Part shown: positions 27,311 through 35,354 of the stretch, piece after piece | Numbering within the stretch: position 1 is the stretch's first letter | Layout: each line of letters begins with the position of its first letter | DNA from: WHSV01 sp050694055 | GTDB taxonomy: Bacteria > Actinomycetota > CADDZG01 > WHSQ01 | Length of the DNA: 47,596 nt | Assembly (NCBI GenBank): GCA_050694055.1 | Contig: JBOGWX010000085.1 | Span: forward strand, 1 to 47,596 | Reading direction: 5' to 3' | Made by a program: the position numbers and the translations under genes | Notes under the pieces: model-generated | Database searches by the model: none | What the model was told of the DNA's origin: nothing | What the model saw: only the letters and a program-made list of their open reading frames with translations

Positions 27311-27840
27311 CTTGGCTCAAGGTCGCCGGCGTCGCTCTGACCATCACCCTGCTGACCGGAGCCGCGCTCGTCGGAGGAGGCAGGCTGCCGATGCTCGCCG
27401 AGATCGCCGACCGAGCCGAGGACGCCGCCCGCAACGCGCGCATCGCCGAGCGAAACACCGCCGAAGCCGTGCGAAGTACCGAGGCGCTGGCAGAGATCGC
27501 GCGCGACGTCCAAGCGCAGGTGAGAGCTAGCACGCGCCTGCTCGAGACCCAGCTTCGTATCGAAGAGTCGGCCCGGGCCTCGACCTCTCGGTCGAGTGCG
27601 CTGGCCGCGCGCGTCGCCCGGATTCGAGACGCGCTGAAATCGCTCGAGGACGACCTCCTCGGGCTGTCGGCCCTGTCCGCGCGGGCCGGGGGCCAGGCCG
27701 ACATCACCAGCAACGCGGCACTGAATCTGCGCGACAACCTCGAAGAGCTCGTCGCCCGTTTCGCCGTCGTAACGAGGGAATCGCGCGAGCTCAACCAGAA
27801 GTCGGAGGGCTTCGGCGAGATCAGGGACTTGCTGCCGTGA
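27307..27840 (+). CDS. membrane-anchored coiled-coil protein 4 of five (unknown)
   Basis: 177 residues: N-terminal hydrophobic helix (about 5-24, KVAGVALTITLLTGAALVGG), then almost continuous Ala/Arg/Glu-rich helix (IADRAEDAARNARIAERNT, LAEIARDVQAQVRASTRLL, IRDALKSLEDDLLGLSALS, LRDNLEELVARFAVVTRES). The repeated small-residue heptads resemble signalling or scaffold coiled coils rather than enzymes. GTG start overlapping the previous stop. No cysteine, no HAMP or MA signature that would make it a chemoreceptor. Confidence 0.75.
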   Translation: MTWLKVAGVALTITLLTGAALVGGGRLPMLAEIADRAEDAARNARIAERNTAEAVRSTEALAEIARDVQAQVRASTRLLETQLRIEESARASTSRSSALAARVARIRDALKSLEDDLLGLSALSARAGGQADITSNAALNLRDNLEELVARFAVVTRESRELNQKSEGFGEIRDLLP

Positions 27841-28424
27841 TGAGGTGGATGGTTGCGCCACTGCTCGCCGCAGTGCTGTTCGCCTCGTCGGGTTTCCTTG
27901 CCGCGTTGGAACACACGACCGAGGCGGGTGCAGATCTGGCCGAGGCGAGTGAGTCGGCCCCCGAGGAAACGCAAGACGCGGTCGAATCGGTAGAGTCGCT
28001 GCCCGAGGTCGCCGAGCTGACCGGACGGCAGGCGGACGCGCTCGTCGCACTGGCCGATGCCCTAGAGGGCTCCGCCGCGCGCGTCGCCGCGCTGAACGAC
28101 TCACTCGCCGCGCAGGTCGAGGGGCTGGACGAGCAGGTCGAGTCGATCCGGGGAATCCACTCCCCGATCAAATGCATCGAGGACCGGCTCGGGGCGCTAC
28201 TCGATGCAACCCGCACCGTACCCGGGGCCTTCGGCGCGATCGGCTCCGCTCTGGATGACTTGAAGGACGCGCAGAACAAGTCCATCAGGCACCTGCGCAG
28301 CATCAACCGGAAGCTCGCCGCCCTCGGGGTGGTCGGTGAAGCCGGCGGCGCGCAGCCTCCCCCGCCACCCGGCAGGGCGCCGGCACCGGACCCGGCGCCG
28401 GCTCCGGGTCCTCGAGACTGCTGA
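27837..28424 (+). CDS. exported coiled-coil protein 5 of five with Pro-rich tail (unknown)
   Basis: 195 residues: hydrophobic N-terminus (about 5-24, MVAPLLAAVLFASSGFLAAL) that could be a cleaved signal or an anchor, an acidic segment (EASESAPEETQDAVESVESL), helical repeats (VALADALEGSAARVAALNDS, LAAQVEGLDEQVESIRGIHS), and a distinctive tail of about 25 residues rich in Pro/Ala/Gly ending in a C-terminal Cys (APAPGPRDC). A second Cys lies at IKCIED; these are the only cysteines in the five proteins. GTG 27837 overlaps the previous stop, with ATG 27840 immediately after it. Last gene of the unit. Confidence 0.75.
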   Translation: MMRWMVAPLLAAVLFASSGFLAALEHTTEAGADLAEASESAPEETQDAVESVESLPEVAELTGRQADALVALADALEGSAARVAALNDSLAAQVEGLDEQVESIRGIHSPIKCIEDRLGALLDATRTVPGAFGAIGSALDDLKDAQNKSIRHLRSINRKLAALGVVGEAGGAQPPPPPGRAPAPDPAPAPGPRDC

Positions 28425-28507
28425 CTCGCCCTCCAGAGGAGTCCCGGGGCGCTGAGCCTCGAGCAGCAGGGCGACGACCTCAGTCGTGTCCGAACTCGAG
28501 CATTCCC

Positions 28508-28537
28508 TTGACTTTCAAAGTCAAAACAATGTAAATA
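28508..28537 (+). promoter_or_regulatory. promoter and palindromic operator of the PTS operon
   Basis: -35 TTGACT (28508-28513), 18-base spacer, -10 TAAATA (28532-28537), in an AT-rich island. A perfect palindrome TTGACTTTCAAAGTCAA (28508-28524, 8-bp arms) coincides with the -35, the natural place for the DeoR-type repressor encoded next to bind. Confidence 0.8.
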
Positions 28538-28575
28538 AAGAGAAAGCCAACTAGCTCGGAGCAATACTCACACCG

Positions 28576-29337
28576 ATGTATGCACACGAGCGCCAGCAGC
28601 GAATCGTCGAGGAAGCTCGCAACGCCGGGCGGGTCGAGGTCACCGGCCTTGCGTCCCTGCTGAAGGTTACGACCGAGACGATCCGGCGCGACCTCACCTC
28701 CCTCGAGCGTCAGGGAGTGCTCCGGCGGGTCCATGGAGGAGCCATCCCGATCGACCGGCTCGGCTTCGAACCGGGCCTGGCGGCACGCAACACCGTGCTC
28801 ACGGCCGAGAAGGAGCGCATCGCCAAGGCCGCGCTCGACGAACTGCCCGACGAGGGAGCGATCCTTCTGGACGCGGGGTCCACTACCGCCCGGCTGGCCG
28901 ACGTGCTGCCCACCGACCGCGAGCTGACCGTCGTCACCAACGGTCTCCCGATCGCCATGCAACTGTCGTCGCGACCGAACCTCACGCTGCTGTTTCTTGG
29001 GGGCCGGGTGAGAGGCCGCACCCTCGCGGCCGTCGACGTCTGGGCTATGCGCGCCCTCGAGGAGACCTTCCTCGACGTCGCTTTCATCGGGACGAACGGG
29101 ATATCGGTCGAGCGCGGGCTGACGACTCCTGATCCCACGGAGGCAGCGGTGAAACGAGCCATGATCGGCGCGGCGCGGCGCGCCGTCGTACTGGCCGACC
29201 ACACCAAGTTCGGCAACGATCACCTCATGCGGTTCGGCTCGCTCGCCGACGTCGACATGTTGATCACCGACACGGGACTCGATTCGACCCTCGCGGCGGA
29301 GCTCGCGGCCATGGGCCCCAAAGTGGTGCGCGCGTGA
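28576..29337 (+). CDS. DeoR/FruR-family transcriptional repressor of the PTS operon
   Basis: 253 residues. N-terminal DeoR helix-turn-helix (VEVTGLASLLKVTTETIRRDL, about 19-39, followed by VLRRVHGGA). The C-terminal DeoR sensor domain has DAGSTTARLADVL and VAFIGTNGIS, which in relatives binds a sugar phosphate such as fructose 1-phosphate. MYAHERQQRI is the standard family N-terminus, supporting ATG 28576 although the Shine-Dalgarno is weak. First gene of an eight-gene PTS operon, and its own promoter carries a perfect palindrome, so autorepression relieved by a phosphorylated sugar is the likely mode. Confidence 0.9.
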   Translation: MYAHERQQRIVEEARNAGRVEVTGLASLLKVTTETIRRDLTSLERQGVLRRVHGGAIPIDRLGFEPGLAARNTVLTAEKERIAKAALDELPDEGAILLDAGSTTARLADVLPTDRELTVVTNGLPIAMQLSSRPNLTLLFLGGRVRGRTLAAVDVWAMRALEETFLDVAFIGTNGISVERGLTTPDPTEAAVKRAMIGAARRAVVLADHTKFGNDHLMRFGSLADVDMLITDTGLDSTLAAELAAMGPKVVRA

Positions 29338-30344
29338 TCGTCACTCTGACTCCCAACCCCAGCGTCGACCGAACCGTCGAGGTGGATTCGCTGGAGCGCG
29401 GCTCGGTCGTCCGGGCGCGGTCGGGTCGCGTGGATCCCGGTGGCAAGGGCATCAACGTCGCTCGCGCGTTGGTGGCTCACGGGCACGCGGTCACCGCGGT
29501 GCTTCCCTGTGGTGGTTCGGAGGGTAAGCAGCTCACCGGGCTCCTGGACGCCGCTCGGATCGATGTCGTAGGGGTTCCCATTGCCGGTTCGATTCGGGCG
29601 AACATCACCGTTGTCGAGCCCGACGGCACCGTCACGAAGCTCAACGAGCCCGGCCCCCACCTCAGTCCCGATGAGGCCGCCTCACTCAACGAGGCCACCG
29701 TCCTGACGGCGCGCGCTGCCCAATGGCTGGTTGCCTGCGGCAGCCTCCCTCTCGGCGTCGCCGACGACTTCTACGCTCGGGTCATCGAGCAGTTGAGCCC
29801 CACGGCCATCAAGATTGCTATCGACACCAGCGGATCGGCATTGCTCAAGAGCCTTCCGGCAGCGCCCGATGTCATAAAGCCGAACATCGAGGAGCTCTCA
29901 GACGCCGCCGGTATCCCGGTCAGAACGCTTGGAGACGCTCTGACTGCGGCGCTCAAGTTACGGGAGCAGGGGTCCTTCACCGTGATCGCCAGTCTCGGCG
30001 CCGACGGCGCGCTCTATGTCGATGATTCCGTCGTCAGACACGCCGAAGTAAGTGTTGACGATCCTCGCAGCAGCGTCGGAGCGGGGGACGCGCTCCTCGC
30101 AGGTTTCCTTGCGCACGGAGGGCATGGGGTGGAAGCGTTTAGGCGAGGTGTTGCCTGGGCCGCCGCAGCCGTGTCCCTTCCGGGAAGCCAGATGCCCGCC
30201 CCTGCCGACGTCGACCTATCGAAAGTTCGCTTGTACGAGCGCGTCGATGTCGCTCGCTCGCTTGATGTATCCGTGCCGGTCGTGGATCGAGCCGTGCACG
30301 AAACGAAACGCGCCGACACCGATCGAACCTTGCAACAGCCATAG
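29334..30344 (+). CDS. fruK: 1-phosphofructokinase-type PfkB kinase
   Basis: 336-residue PfkB/ribokinase-fold kinase, best matching FruK (fructose 1-phosphate to fructose 1,6-bisphosphate). N-terminal MIVTLTPNPSVDRTVEVD and DPGGKGINVARAL (substrate site), an anion-hole/catalytic motif SSVGAGDALLAGFL with its Asp near residue 251. The C-terminal about 30 residues extend beyond the usual end. GTG start overlaps the regulator stop. A tagatose-6-phosphate or 6-phosphofructokinase role is the main alternative, since the transporter downstream is of mannitol type. Confidence 0.85.
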   Translation: MIVTLTPNPSVDRTVEVDSLERGSVVRARSGRVDPGGKGINVARALVAHGHAVTAVLPCGGSEGKQLTGLLDAARIDVVGVPIAGSIRANITVVEPDGTVTKLNEPGPHLSPDEAASLNEATVLTARAAQWLVACGSLPLGVADDFYARVIEQLSPTAIKIAIDTSGSALLKSLPAAPDVIKPNIEELSDAAGIPVRTLGDALTAALKLREQGSFTVIASLGADGALYVDDSVVRHAEVSVDDPRSSVGAGDALLAGFLAHGGHGVEAFRRGVAWAAAAVSLPGSQMPAPADVDLSKVRLYERVDVARSLDVSVPVVDRAVHETKRADTDRTLQQP

Positions 30345-30366
30345 GAGAGGGAGAACAGGGGGAAGC

Positions 30367-31485
30367 ATGAGCACCATCGCAACGCCGCAACAAGCAGAAG
30401 GTTGGGGGATGCGAGCGAGAGTCCAGAAGTTCGGAGGCAATCTCGCCGCAATGGTCATGCCCAATATCGGGGCATTCATCGCTTGGGGGCTGATCACGGC
30501 CCTCTTCATTCCGACCGGGTGGATCCCGAACGAGAACCTCGCCGAGCTGGTTGGGCCCATGATCCTGACGCTGCTTCCGCTGCTCATCGGATACACCGGC
30601 GGACGGCTCGTGCACGGACAGCGCGGCGCAGTCGCAGGTGCCGTCGCGACCATGGGCATCGTCGTGGGGGCCGAGATTCCCATGTTCCTAGGAGCCATGA
30701 TCATCGGGCCGCTTGCCGCCTTCGTGATGCGCCTCTTCGACCGGCAGGTCGAGGGTCGAGTGAAGTCGGGCTTCGAGATGCTGGTCGGGAATTTCTCGCT
30801 CGGCATTCTCTCCGGCGCGATGGCGCTCGTTGGATACCTCGCGATCGGGCCGGTTGTCGAATCTCTTACGACGATCCTCGGGAACGGTGTCGAGGCGATG
30901 GTGGACGCGCGCCTGCTCCCCCTTGCCTCGGTAGTGATCGAACCCGCGAAGGTGCTGTTCCTCAACAACGCAATCAACCACGGCGTCCTGGGTCCGATCG
31001 GCGTCGCGGAGGCTCAGGAGACGGGTCGCTCGATCATGTTCATGCTCGAGACCAATCCCGGACCCGGTCTCGGCATCCTGCTCGCCTACTGGGTCGCCGG
31101 ACCGCGAGCGGTGCGTCCGACGGTGCCGGGCGCCGCCATCATCCACTTCTTCGGCGGAATCCACGAGATCTACTTCCCATACGTGCTCATGCGGCCCCAG
31201 CTGGTGCTTTCAGCTATCGCAGGTGGTGCGGCGGGGGTGATGACCTTTCTGATCACCGGGGCGGGCCTGGTTGCCACACCCTCGCCCGGCAGCATCTTCG
31301 CCTACCTGGCGGTGACTCCTCGAGGAGCGCACTTCGGCGTACTCCTGGGCATCGTGATCGCAGCGACGGTGTCGTTCGCAACCGCGGTGGGGATCCTCCG
31401 TTTCACACAGGAGAAGACGGCGGTCGAGGAACGACCCGACTCAGAACCGGCGAGCGCACCGGCCCCCGCACCGCAGGGAGCGTGA
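30367..31485 (+). CDS. PTS mannitol-type transporter subunit IIC
   Basis: 372-residue membrane permease of the fructose-mannitol PTS superfamily, carrying the hexitol across as EIIB phosphorylates it. Mannitol-IIC hallmarks: GGIHEIYFPYVLM (about 262-274), FLNNAINHGVLGPIG, NIGAFIAWGLITALFIPTGW near the N-terminus. The EIIB and EIIA domains that are fused in E. coli MtlA are separate genes here. ATG 30367 follows GGGGGAAG and starts at the family N-terminus; the open frame upstream overlaps fruK and is rejected. Pro/Ala-rich C-terminal tail (SEPASAPAPAPQGA). Confidence 0.9.
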   Translation: MSTIATPQQAEGWGMRARVQKFGGNLAAMVMPNIGAFIAWGLITALFIPTGWIPNENLAELVGPMILTLLPLLIGYTGGRLVHGQRGAVAGAVATMGIVVGAEIPMFLGAMIIGPLAAFVMRLFDRQVEGRVKSGFEMLVGNFSLGILSGAMALVGYLAIGPVVESLTTILGNGVEAMVDARLLPLASVVIEPAKVLFLNNAINHGVLGPIGVAEAQETGRSIMFMLETNPGPGLGILLAYWVAGPRAVRPTVPGAAIIHFFGGIHEIYFPYVLMRPQLVLSAIAGGAAGVMTFLITGAGLVATPSPGSIFAYLAVTPRGAHFGVLLGIVIAATVSFATAVGILRFTQEKTAVEERPDSEPASAPAPAPQGA

Positions 31486-31491
31486 CCGCCC

Positions 31492-31800
31492 GTGGCGACC
31501 ATCAGGGGTTCAGAGGTCAATAACGTTGTCATCGCCTGTGAAGCCGGGATGGGAAGCAGCGTGCTGCTCACAACTCAGATGAAGCAGCGACTCTCTCCGT
31601 ACGGGGTGACGGTCGAGCACCTGGCGGTCAACCGCATCACCGGAACCCCAGACATCGTGCTGTGCCATGCGGGGCTCGTAGGGCGGGCCCGTGAGCAAAC
31701 CCCGGGCAGTGTCGTTCTCTCGTTCAACATGTTCATGGGGGACCCGGTGTTCGATCGCCTGGAGGCCGCCATTCGCGACGACGAGATGCTGGAGAGCTGA
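31492..31800 (+). CDS. PTS mannitol-type EIIB
   Basis: 102-residue soluble phosphocarrier. Phosphocysteine loop VIACEAGMGSS with Cys16, as in mannitol EIIB domains. It accepts phosphate from EIIA and passes it to the sugar in EIIC. GTG start 6 nt after eIIC, and the next gene begins directly after its stop. A stand-alone domain rather than a fusion. Confidence 0.9.
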   Translation: MATIRGSEVNNVVIACEAGMGSSVLLTTQMKQRLSPYGVTVEHLAVNRITGTPDIVLCHAGLVGRAREQTPGSVVLSFNMFMGDPVFDRLEAAIRDDEMLES

Positions 31801-32250
31801 GTGGATCGAGACCTGCTCTCGATTAACGGCGTGCGCCTGGGGCTGGACGCCGAAGATCGAGCCGATGCGATCGGTCAGGCGGGCGAGCTACTGGTTGCGT
31901 TGGGTGCCGTAACCTCGGCGTACGCCGACGCGATGCAGGAGCGGGAGGCGGTGCTGTCGTCGTACGTGGGCGAAGGATTCGCTCTTCCTCATGGCACCGA
32001 CGCAAGCCGCGCACATGTAAAGCGAGCCGCGGTTGTCTTCCTTCAGTTTCCGGAGGGAGTCGATTGGGAGGGCGAGCGTGTCCGTGCATGTATCGGCATC
32101 GCAGCTCGCTCTGACGAGCACATCGACGTGATGGCTCGTTTAGCTCAAGTCCTTTCGGACCCCGATAAGGCGGAGCGGCTGCGCTCGACCGCCCGGTCTG
32201 AGGAGGTTCTCGAACTGCTCACACCCGAGAGGAGTATTCGAGAGTCGTGA
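31801..32250 (+). CDS. PTS mannitol/fructose-type EIIA
   Basis: 149-residue EIIA of the PTS_EIIA_2 type (fructose/mannitol family). Phosphohistidine His64 in GEGFALPHGTD; conserved AVVFLQFPEGVDW and IGIAARSDEHIDVMARLAQVL. It takes phosphate from HPr, whose gene lies two genes downstream. GTG start abuts the EIIB stop; its stop overlaps the dehydrogenase start. Confidence 0.92.
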   Translation: MDRDLLSINGVRLGLDAEDRADAIGQAGELLVALGAVTSAYADAMQEREAVLSSYVGEGFALPHGTDASRAHVKRAAVVFLQFPEGVDWEGERVRACIGIAARSDEHIDVMARLAQVLSDPDKAERLRSTARSEEVLELLTPERSIRES

Positions 32251-33287
32251 AAGTCGCACGCTTCTACGCTCCGGGTGATCTGCGAGTGGAGGAGATGACC
32301 AGGCCCCGGCCCGGTCCGGGGGAACTTCTCCTTCGAGTACGTGCCTGCGCGACCTGTGGAACCGACGTCAAGATCTACAACTTCGGCCACCACCACCTGG
32401 TTCCACCGAGGGTACTGGGTCATGAGGTTGCGGGAGAAGTCGCGGAACTCGGTGAGGGCACCGCCGGCTTCGCCGCAGGGGATCGTGTGCAACTCATCGC
32501 CGCCATCCCCTGCGGCGAGTGTTTCGAGTGCCGCCACCGCTCCATGAGCATCTGCGAGAACCAGGAGTCCATCGGATACCACTACGACGGTGGTTTCGCG
32601 GAGTCGCTGGTAGTTCCCGCCAAGGTGCTCCGGGTGAAGGGATTGAACCGCATTCCCGACGACTTGCCCTTCGAGGAGGCTGCGGTGACGGAGCCGCTGG
32701 CCTGCGTGGTCAACGGCCAGGAACTAGCGCGCGTGACCGCTGAAGACGTCGTGGTCGTGATCGGCGCGGGGCCGATCGGTTGCCTGCACGTCCGGCTCGC
32801 ACGCGCACGCGGCGCAGCGCGCGTACTCTTGATCGAGCGAAGTACCGAGAGGCTCGAGATGTCGGCGAGCCGGGTTGCTCCCGATGCGGCCATCGACGCG
32901 AGCAAAGAGGACCCCGTCGATGCGGTTCGCAAGCTCACCGATGCCCGGGGGGCCGACGTTGTGATCACGGCCGCCGCGTCGGGAGCGGCGCAGGAGGATG
33001 CTCTTCAAATGGCGGCCAGGGGCGGCCGCATCAGCTTCTTCGGAGGCCTTCCCAAGGACGATCCCATCATCCAGTGCGACTCGAACCTAGTGCACTATCG
33101 CGAGCTGACGATCGTCGGGGCCAACGGCTCGACACCGGCGCACAACACCGAGGCACTGAGGCTGATCGCCACCGGAGCGGTCCCGGTCGGGGATCTGATC
33201 ACCGACCGGTTGCCGCTGGAGCGCGTGCACGACGCCATCAGCGCGGTGCAGAGCGGTGAGAGCATCAAGGTCGTGATCGAGCCGTGA
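32247..33287 (+). CDS. zinc-dependent medium-chain polyol dehydrogenase
   Basis: 346-residue MDR dehydrogenase (sorbitol dehydrogenase/threonine dehydrogenase type). Catalytic-zinc Cys in ACATCGTDV, GHEVAGEV with the catalytic His-Glu pair, structural-zinc cysteines in CGECFECRHRSMSIC, and the Rossmann motif VIGAGPIGCLHVRLARARG (about 170-188). Inside a hexitol PTS operon the substrate is probably a hexitol phosphate, unlike E. coli MtlD, which belongs to an unrelated dehydrogenase family. GTG start overlaps the EIIA stop. Exact substrate and which carbon it oxidises are unknown. Confidence 0.85.
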   Translation: MKVARFYAPGDLRVEEMTRPRPGPGELLLRVRACATCGTDVKIYNFGHHHLVPPRVLGHEVAGEVAELGEGTAGFAAGDRVQLIAAIPCGECFECRHRSMSICENQESIGYHYDGGFAESLVVPAKVLRVKGLNRIPDDLPFEEAAVTEPLACVVNGQELARVTAEDVVVVIGAGPIGCLHVRLARARGAARVLLIERSTERLEMSASRVAPDAAIDASKEDPVDAVRKLTDARGADVVITAAASGAAQEDALQMAARGGRISFFGGLPKDDPIIQCDSNLVHYRELTIVGANGSTPAHNTEALRLIATGAVPVGDLITDRLPLERVHDAISAVQSGESIKVVIEP

Positions 33288-33307
33288 CGACGGAAGGGAG
33301 GCCGGAC

Positions 33308-33595
33308 ATGGTCGAAGTGAGGCGGAGCGTGACCATCGGAGCGCGCGTCGGCTTACACGCTCGCCCGGCGAAGCTCCTAGCCGAAGCGGCCGGCCGCCAA
33401 ACGGTCACTGTGAGTATCTGCAAAGAGGGAGGCCGGCCGGTCGACGCACGCAGCTTGTTGTCGCTGCTCGCTCTGGGGGCCAAGCAGGGTGACGAGGTCG
33501 TGCTGACCGCGACCGGTGAGGGAGCGACCGAGGCGGTAGAAGCACTGGCGGAACTCGTGGCGAAAGACTTGGACGAAGAGCCGGCCGGTGCCTGA
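33308..33595 (+). CDS. ptsH: PTS phosphocarrier protein HPr
   Basis: 95-residue HPr transferring phosphate from EI to EIIA. Phosphohistidine His17 (usual His15) in RVGLHARPAKLLAEAA; the regulatory-serine area reads ARSLLSLLALGAKQGDEVVL. ATG 33308 is chosen because GGGAGG lies at ideal spacing; GTG 33284 overlapping the dehydrogenase stop would add eight unconserved residues. Stop overlaps the EI start. Confidence 0.92.
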   Translation: MVEVRRSVTIGARVGLHARPAKLLAEAAGRQTVTVSICKEGGRPVDARSLLSLLALGAKQGDEVVLTATGEGATEAVEALAELVAKDLDEEPAGA

Positions 33596-35246
33596 CGAGC
33601 TGAAGGGTGTCATCGGAAGCCCAGGCGTCGCTGCGGGATCGGTGAAGCGAATGGGTGCTCCGCCCGGCGAACTCGGACCACCCGGTAGCATCGACGACCC
33701 CGCGGCGGAGATCGAACGAGCGCGCGCCGCGTTAGCGGAGGTCGCCTCTCATCTCGATCTCCACGCGCGTAGGGCACACGGTGAGGCCGTAGACGTTCTC
33801 GAGGCGGAGGCCCTGATGGCGCGCGACCCGGTGCTCGACGAACGCATCGACGTCGCCATTGCCTCCGGGCTCCCTGCTCCCCATGCCATCCACGATGCAA
33901 TGGGTGAGTTTCGTTCGCTCCTCGTAGAAGCGGGAGGGTATCTGGCCGAGCGGGCCGCCGACCTTGACGACATTCGCAACCGGGCGGTGGCGCACCTGCT
34001 GGGGATGTCGATGCCCGGAGTGCCGGACAGTCCCGACCCGTTCGTGCTCGTAGCCACGGATCTCGCCCCCGCCGACACCGTCGGTCTGGATCAGACCGCA
34101 GTGGTAGCGCTGGTGACATCAAGAGGGGGACCCACGAGTCACACGGCGATCATCGCGCACTCGTTGGGGCTACCGGCGATCGTCGCCTGTCCGGGGGCCG
34201 AAGAGCTGCTCGACGACCAGGTCGTGGTTGTCGATGCCGACCGCGGCGTGGTCATCGTAGACCCCGACGACGCCACCCTCGCCGAGGTCGAGCAGCGACG
34301 CGCCCAGCGCCTGGAGATCGAACGCACGAGTCGTGGTCCCGGTCAGACCTCAGATGGTCACCCGGTCTCCCTGCTGCTCAACATAGGGGAATCCGCGGAG
34401 GTGGCCGAGGCACCTGGCGACGGAGAGGGAGTAGGGCTGCTAAGAACAGAGTTCCTCTTCCTCGGGCGCGAGAACGAACCCACCGTTAGCGAGCAGGCGG
34501 AGGCGTATCGCGGCATACTTCGATCCTTCGAAGGCCGCAAGGTGGTTGTTCGCACACTTGATGCGGGGGCGGACAAGCCGCTGCCCTGGCTGGGCCTCTC
34601 GATTGAGGAGAACCCGGCCCTCGGACTGCGCGGGCTGCGCACGTCGCGGACCCGCCCCGACGTGCTCGACGGCCAGCTCGAGGCCATCAGCCGCGCGGCC
34701 AAGGACGCTGCGGCCGAGGTGTGGGTCATGGCCCCCATGGTGGCGACCGCAACGGAGGCCGCCGACTTCGTGGAGCGTGTCTACGACCATGGTCTCGAGC
34801 GCGCCGGAGTGATGGTGGAGATTCCCGCCCTTGCCGTTTGCGCGCGCGAAGTTGCGGCGGTAGTCGACTTCTTCAGCATCGGAACCAATGACCTCACCCA
34901 GTACCTTTTCGCAACCGACCGCATGGTCGGCGAGCTCGGAGACCTGCTCGATCACTGGCATCCGGCGTTGACGCGCCTGATCGCCACCGTTGCCGAGGCG
35001 GGTATCGACGCGAAGACGCCCGTTGGTGTTTGCGGCGAGTCGGCGAGCGATCCTCTGTTCGCCCTCGTGCTGGTCGGTTTGGGAGTCACCAGCTTGTCGA
35101 TGTCCGCTTCGAGCTTGGCCTATGTGCGCGCGACGCTTCATAACCACAGCATCGACCGGTGCCGGTCGTTGGCGAAGCGTGCTCTGCAGTCCGTCGATGG
35201 TCGCGCGGCCCGAGCAGCCGTCGCGGCTGAGGCCAACCTGCCCTGA
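33588..35246 (+). CDS. ptsI: PTS enzyme I (phosphoenolpyruvate-protein phosphotransferase)
   Basis: 552-residue enzyme I that loads phosphate from PEP onto HPr. Phosphohistidine His185 in GGPTSHTAIIAHSLGLPA; PEP-domain segments GVGLLRTEFLFL, MAPMVATATEAADF, FFSIGTNDLTQYLFATDR and catalytic Cys in GVCGESASDP. GTG start overlaps the ptsH stop by 8 bases. With HPr and the EII parts in the same operon, this transporter could run independently of any other PTS in the cell. Final gene of the operon. Confidence 0.94.
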   Translation: MPDELKGVIGSPGVAAGSVKRMGAPPGELGPPGSIDDPAAEIERARAALAEVASHLDLHARRAHGEAVDVLEAEALMARDPVLDERIDVAIASGLPAPHAIHDAMGEFRSLLVEAGGYLAERAADLDDIRNRAVAHLLGMSMPGVPDSPDPFVLVATDLAPADTVGLDQTAVVALVTSRGGPTSHTAIIAHSLGLPAIVACPGAEELLDDQVVVVDADRGVVIVDPDDATLAEVEQRRAQRLEIERTSRGPGQTSDGHPVSLLLNIGESAEVAEAPGDGEGVGLLRTEFLFLGRENEPTVSEQAEAYRGILRSFEGRKVVVRTLDAGADKPLPWLGLSIEENPALGLRGLRTSRTRPDVLDGQLEAISRAAKDAAAEVWVMAPMVATATEAADFVERVYDHGLERAGVMVEIPALAVCAREVAAVVDFFSIGTNDLTQYLFATDRMVGELGDLLDHWHPALTRLIATVAEAGIDAKTPVGVCGESASDPLFALVLVGLGVTSLSMSASSLAYVRATLHNHSIDRCRSLAKRALQSVDGRAARAAVAAEANLP

Positions 35247-35298
35247 TCTCGCGGACGCAACCCTCCGGAGGCTGCTTGACCCACCTGTGCCAGTAAGA

Positions 35299-35336
35299 AA
35301 GAGGGGAGGCAGATCCTATGGCCCGCCTCCCCTCTT
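35299..35336. terminator. bidirectional terminator between ptsI and ferritin-like gene
   Basis: Perfect 12-bp stem AAGAGGGGAGGC / GCCTCCCCTCTT with a 14-base loop. Reading minus, it is followed by TTCTTACTGG (U-rich start), a fair intrinsic terminator for the ferritin-like gene ending at 35355; on the plus strand the U-run is short. It separates two convergent units. Confidence 0.75.
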
Positions 35337-35354
35337 GCGCTCCGCTCGCTTGCG

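Noticed and set aside
30052..30366. Long N-terminal extension of the EIIC frame
   Set aside because: It overlaps fruK for nearly 300 bases and lacks transporter character; ATG 30367 has a strong ribosome site.
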